Shown here in pieces: positions 61,171 through 64,000 of a stretch of DNA of 64,000 nt. The translations under genes were made by a program, and so were the position numbers. Within the stretch, counting starts at the first letter, position 1, and each line of letters begins with the position of its first letter. This DNA comes from Fomitopsis serialis (Eukaryota > Basidiomycota > Agaricomycetes > Polyporales > Fomitopsidaceae): contig NW_025955065.1 in assembly GCF_022376445.1 (NCBI RefSeq), forward strand, positions 1 to 64,000, given 5' to 3'. Below the pieces are notes generated by a model. It was not told the DNA's origin. It saw nothing but the letters and a program-made list of their open reading frames with translations, and searched no databases.

Positions 61171-61181
61171 GTGGGGGAGGG
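61171..61181 (+). other. Polypurine tract of the LTR element
   Basis: GTGGGGGAGGG lies immediately before the 3' LTR. This is the expected plus-strand priming site. Confidence 0.8.
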
Positions 61182-61383
61182 TGTAACGGATATTCCCGTT
61201 ACGGTATGTCTCGTCTCATATGTTTGTCATTGTTTGCCTGAGGGCTCGTATGGCGCGCCTGTGCGCCTACGAGACCTCAGCCTTTTACCTCGTCACCGCC
61301 TTTGTATGCACTCTGTAGACAGTACTCCTTGAATAGAGACTGGGTGCAGCGCATACGAGGCACGACGAGTAAGGCGCCTTACA
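61182..61383 (+). repeat. 3' LTR (202 bp)
   Basis: Identical to 55114-55315, and followed by the TACCT duplication at 61384-61388. Confidence 0.97.
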
Positions 61384-61388
61384 TACCT
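61384..61388 (+). repeat. Target-site duplication, right (TACCT)
   Basis: Direct repeat of 55109-55113. Confidence 0.93.
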
Positions 61389-61499
61389 CATGTCGCCCGA
61401 TCGGTATACTTACATATTCCATCGTAAAATGAACCCACGTATGCGTGCAGCGTCTTCAAGCCATGTTTGAAACGGCTTTGTGTCCAGGTGCTTAAGCTG

Positions 61500-61700
61500 T
61501 GAAGCATGTGAAGGGAAGGAGATGGTCAGGAACTCTGACACAGCGTCGACTACTACGGAACTAAATTTAGCGTCCGGGAAGCGCCTGAGATCACATCTTT
61601 ACCGGTCGTCGGCGGTTGTACCCGACCAGTCATCGCTCCTCCGCAGAACACCAGCAGCCCACGTACGGACAGGACCGATGTCATCGCATGACGGCATCGG
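61500..61700. repeat. Dispersed repeat family R, fragment R3
   Basis: Shares GGGAAGGAGATGGTC, AAATTTAGCGTCC, AAGCGCCT-AGATC, GGCGGTTGTACCCGACCAGTC and GACCGATGTCATC-like blocks with 11.2-11.43 kb and 22.92-23.05 kb. Confidence 0.6.
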
Positions 61701-64000
61701 TCGTCGACGGAGATCTACTCGAACACGAGACGCAGAAGGTCGAGGGAGGTCGGGCGAGGAGACAGGGCAACAACGCGCGCGGCGCAATGACGCAGTGAGT
61801 CACCGGTCACCCTGATCGACCACACCCTCTCCTAACTCATCCCGGTTTTCGTAATCACTATCTCCTCCGTCCGACATATTCCTGATTCTATGCGCAACGG
61901 GGTCGGAGATATATTGACGGATCCCGTCGGTGTCTTGCTCGTAGGCGGTACGGCCTCTGACGTGGCTAGCTTCGTATGCGACGCCAGGTTCGTCCCTCAT
62001 CCCTAGGCGGCGATGACGACCAGCCGACCTCTCTTCCCGGTGGACCTCTAGGCATTCCCCGGCTTGTCTCCTACTATTCGACCACTCGAGCGCGGTCTGG
62101 CAGACTCCTACGCGGCCCAGTCGTCCACCGTCGCAGAGAATGCGCGTGAGTTGGACTTGTCAAATGTCGTCGTGGTGGCACTGACATATGTTCGATCTCG
62201 CCGATTAGACAGCGTTCCTGCTCCTGCGGTCTCTGGAGATGCTATTTTTGCTTAGGTCTCGCCTCACTTGTCTCCTGGAGCAGCGTCCGTGGTACTCGCA
62301 AGTCGAACCGTCGTCCGAGGTCGACTTCTCCCCTGCTATGACGATCAACGCACGGTACGCTGTCATGGCTGTTCAAGTCTTTCCTGGAACCACCGCATCG
62401 GCGTCTCTGTCGAATTGTGGATGTTCTCTACTCCGGACATCGGGCGCGCCACGAGGGCTTCTGTAGAGCCTGCAAGAAATGCACTAGAGTTGTGGTGCAC
62501 CTCGGCATGGGGCCTCGAGACGCGTAGCCTGCATTAGTACAGTGCGTCCATTTTGATCTGCTCTACGCACAATTCACTGATGCGTCTTTTCAATAGATCT
62601 TTGTGATCTCGCTCACATGGGTCCCGGGTCAAGTGGGTAGCGGTTGTTCATTCACAGACTGGCCGTCAGCCTGACCCTCATAAGGCTCGGTTACGCTCCA
62701 GGTACCACGCGCACATCGGCATCCCTGTTCTCTGATCATCAAACAGAACCCAAACCTCGCACTCGGCTCTTCCCCCACAGCCCGCCTTCTAAGACAGCCT
62801 CTCGCCATCACCGACGTGCCACGCGCTGGTCCACTTATCAGCGCCGCGGTGGCCGTAAGGGATGTCCGCCTGTTCCTTCAAGCGGACCTCCCACCATACT
62901 TACCTTCAATCGTCAAGGAGGTGGCTTTCGTTCCATTGACGCCTCCGATTCGACGCTTACATCACTCCACTAGACCGTGTCCACGACGACGACAATCTAT
63001 GTCAACTGCCTCTTGCCCCGCGGGCAACTGCATGGCCTGTGGAAGCGTCAAACGCTGCGTCCGCCGCCATACTTAGCTCTGTACGCTTCGGGTCGACACC
63101 ACCGAGGATGTCGCCTACACCCGGGACGGCTCACGGTCCTCAAGGAGGAGCCGGGATGTTGCTGCTACGTACCGTTCTAATGCTCCATTTTCTGTGTGTG
63201 GCGGTCCTCGATAGTGGACTCGGAGACCGTTTTGAATAGCGAAGTTCATTCCGCAGTCGGATAGCAGGACGATCGGACCTCACCACGCAGAGTAGTGGTT
63301 CTCGCGCATTGTGGACGTGTTGCGCAGACCGGCTTCTGGCTGTTTTGTACCGCATTCAGTCTGGTAGTGGCAATCTCAACGTTTGAAATTTGAACCCCCC
63401 GTATATACCAGGGTGTATGATGTGAATCTTCCTATTGGAGACAAGAAGGCGAGATAAAAGGAACTTACTTACTTGGGAGACTGGGGAGCTATCTCATCGT
63501 TCGCAACAACTCCAGTTGGAGATCCATAGGCCCGTGCCACTGGCTCACGGTAGTACATACATCGGAACTGCAAGGAGTACGCAGGTATGACTGAGGTATG
63601 ATGACAAACCAGGCAACGGTTTTCAGAGTGACGCACGCGATTGCCGCTTTACCTGCACCTGATTTACTGTCGTGGTTGCGCGCGAGGGTATGTATACACA
63701 ATCGCATCGGTACGTAGCATATCAAGTCCGTTCCCGTCGCTGACCCTCAGTTTCGAGAGATAAACCCGTAGTCGTCTGCTATCGCGATCGTATTGGGCCT
63801 GAACTTGAATGGAACAGTTGAGTTGGTCATCGCCAAGTTCAGCGCACTTGTCAGAGTCCAGGCCTTCTCTAAGTTCTGCACATGAATGATAAATGAGCGT
63901 ATATGCATCTTCGCGAGGGAGGAAACAGTCGGACTGAACCAACAGTCACTCGTATTGATGTACGAATGCCGAGCAACATTCATCTGACTGAGGGCGTCAG
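61701..64000. other. No gene recognised
   Basis: Short ORFs on both strands lack known domains. At the right edge (63.49-63.98 kb, minus) two frames look moderately protein-like, for example FLPREDAYTLIYHSCAELRE. They could belong to a gene continuing outside the window, but I cannot assign them. Confidence 0.4.

Larger units (their letters stand above)
55114..61383 (+). mobile_element. Young non-autonomous LTR retroelement with hairpin-array interior
   Basis: Total 6270 bp, with identical TG...CA LTRs, a perfect 5-bp target duplication and a polypurine tract. LTR length, termini and duplication size fit Ty3-type elements. No reverse transcriptase, integrase, protease, RNase H or zinc-knuckle motif is visible in any frame. 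The interior carries overlapping Ser/Pro/Asp-rich ORFs and more than thirty perfect hairpins. It must be mobilised in trans if no pol has been overlooked. Confidence 0.9.

Noticed and set aside
63489..63983. Minus-strand ORFs at the window edge as a partial gene
   Set aside because: Two overlapping frames with no family match and no convincing splice join; noted only as unassigned.

Overview
The window is from a basidiomycete fungus, most likely an Agaricomycete of Polyporales type. The evidence is many ~45-70 nt GT-AG introns, a CxC2-type KDZ transposase, DUF6535 membrane proteins, a HAM1-like gene remnant and GC-rich DNA. No RNA gene or CRISPR array was found. Exon joins were worked out by hand from splice consensus and frame, so exon edges are models.

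Layout. (1) 0.6-8.2 kb is the only ordinary host gene cluster. It holds a CUE-domain ER protein (-), a divergently transcribed UBX2/FAF2-like protein (+), and a PRP43-type DEAH-box helicase (+). The first two are expected to act at the ER membrane in ERAD. (2) 8.2-26.7 kb is repeat-rich. It contains an intact six-exon DUF6535 gene (13.45-16.77 kb), several copies of two dispersed repeat families, and a chimera of a HAM1-like pseudogene with a copied piece of the CUE gene (21.2-22.7 kb). A decayed Helitron helicase and a companion gene follow (23.8-25.1 kb). (3) 26.7-53.4 kb is a second DUF6535 gene block split by a ~21.9 kb insertion. The 3' half of the gene lies at 26.68-29.41 kb and the 5' half at 51.31-52.2 kb, both on the minus strand. 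Between them is a large KDZ DNA transposon with imperfect terminal inverted repeats, arrays of subterminal ATGTATCAT/ATGCATCAT motifs, an apparently intact 888-codon transposase, three further multi-exon genes and the tail of a second KDZ-type gene. Much of the rest is strand-biased low-complexity DNA. (4) 55.11-61.38 kb is a very young LTR retroelement with two identical 202-bp LTRs, a perfect 5-bp target duplication and a polypurine tract. It has no recognisable pol gene. Its ~5 kb interior has overlapping ORFs and a very dense array of perfect hairpins. (5) The flanks to 64 kb hold repeat fragments and nothing I can assign.

The two most unusual objects are the cargo-carrying KDZ transposon caught inside a host gene, and the hairpin-array LTR element. 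In the latter, perfect 8-13 bp stems recur about every 150 bp through protein-coding sequence. The Helitron remnant beside a chimera of two host gene pieces looks like a third instance of transposon-driven gene shuffling.
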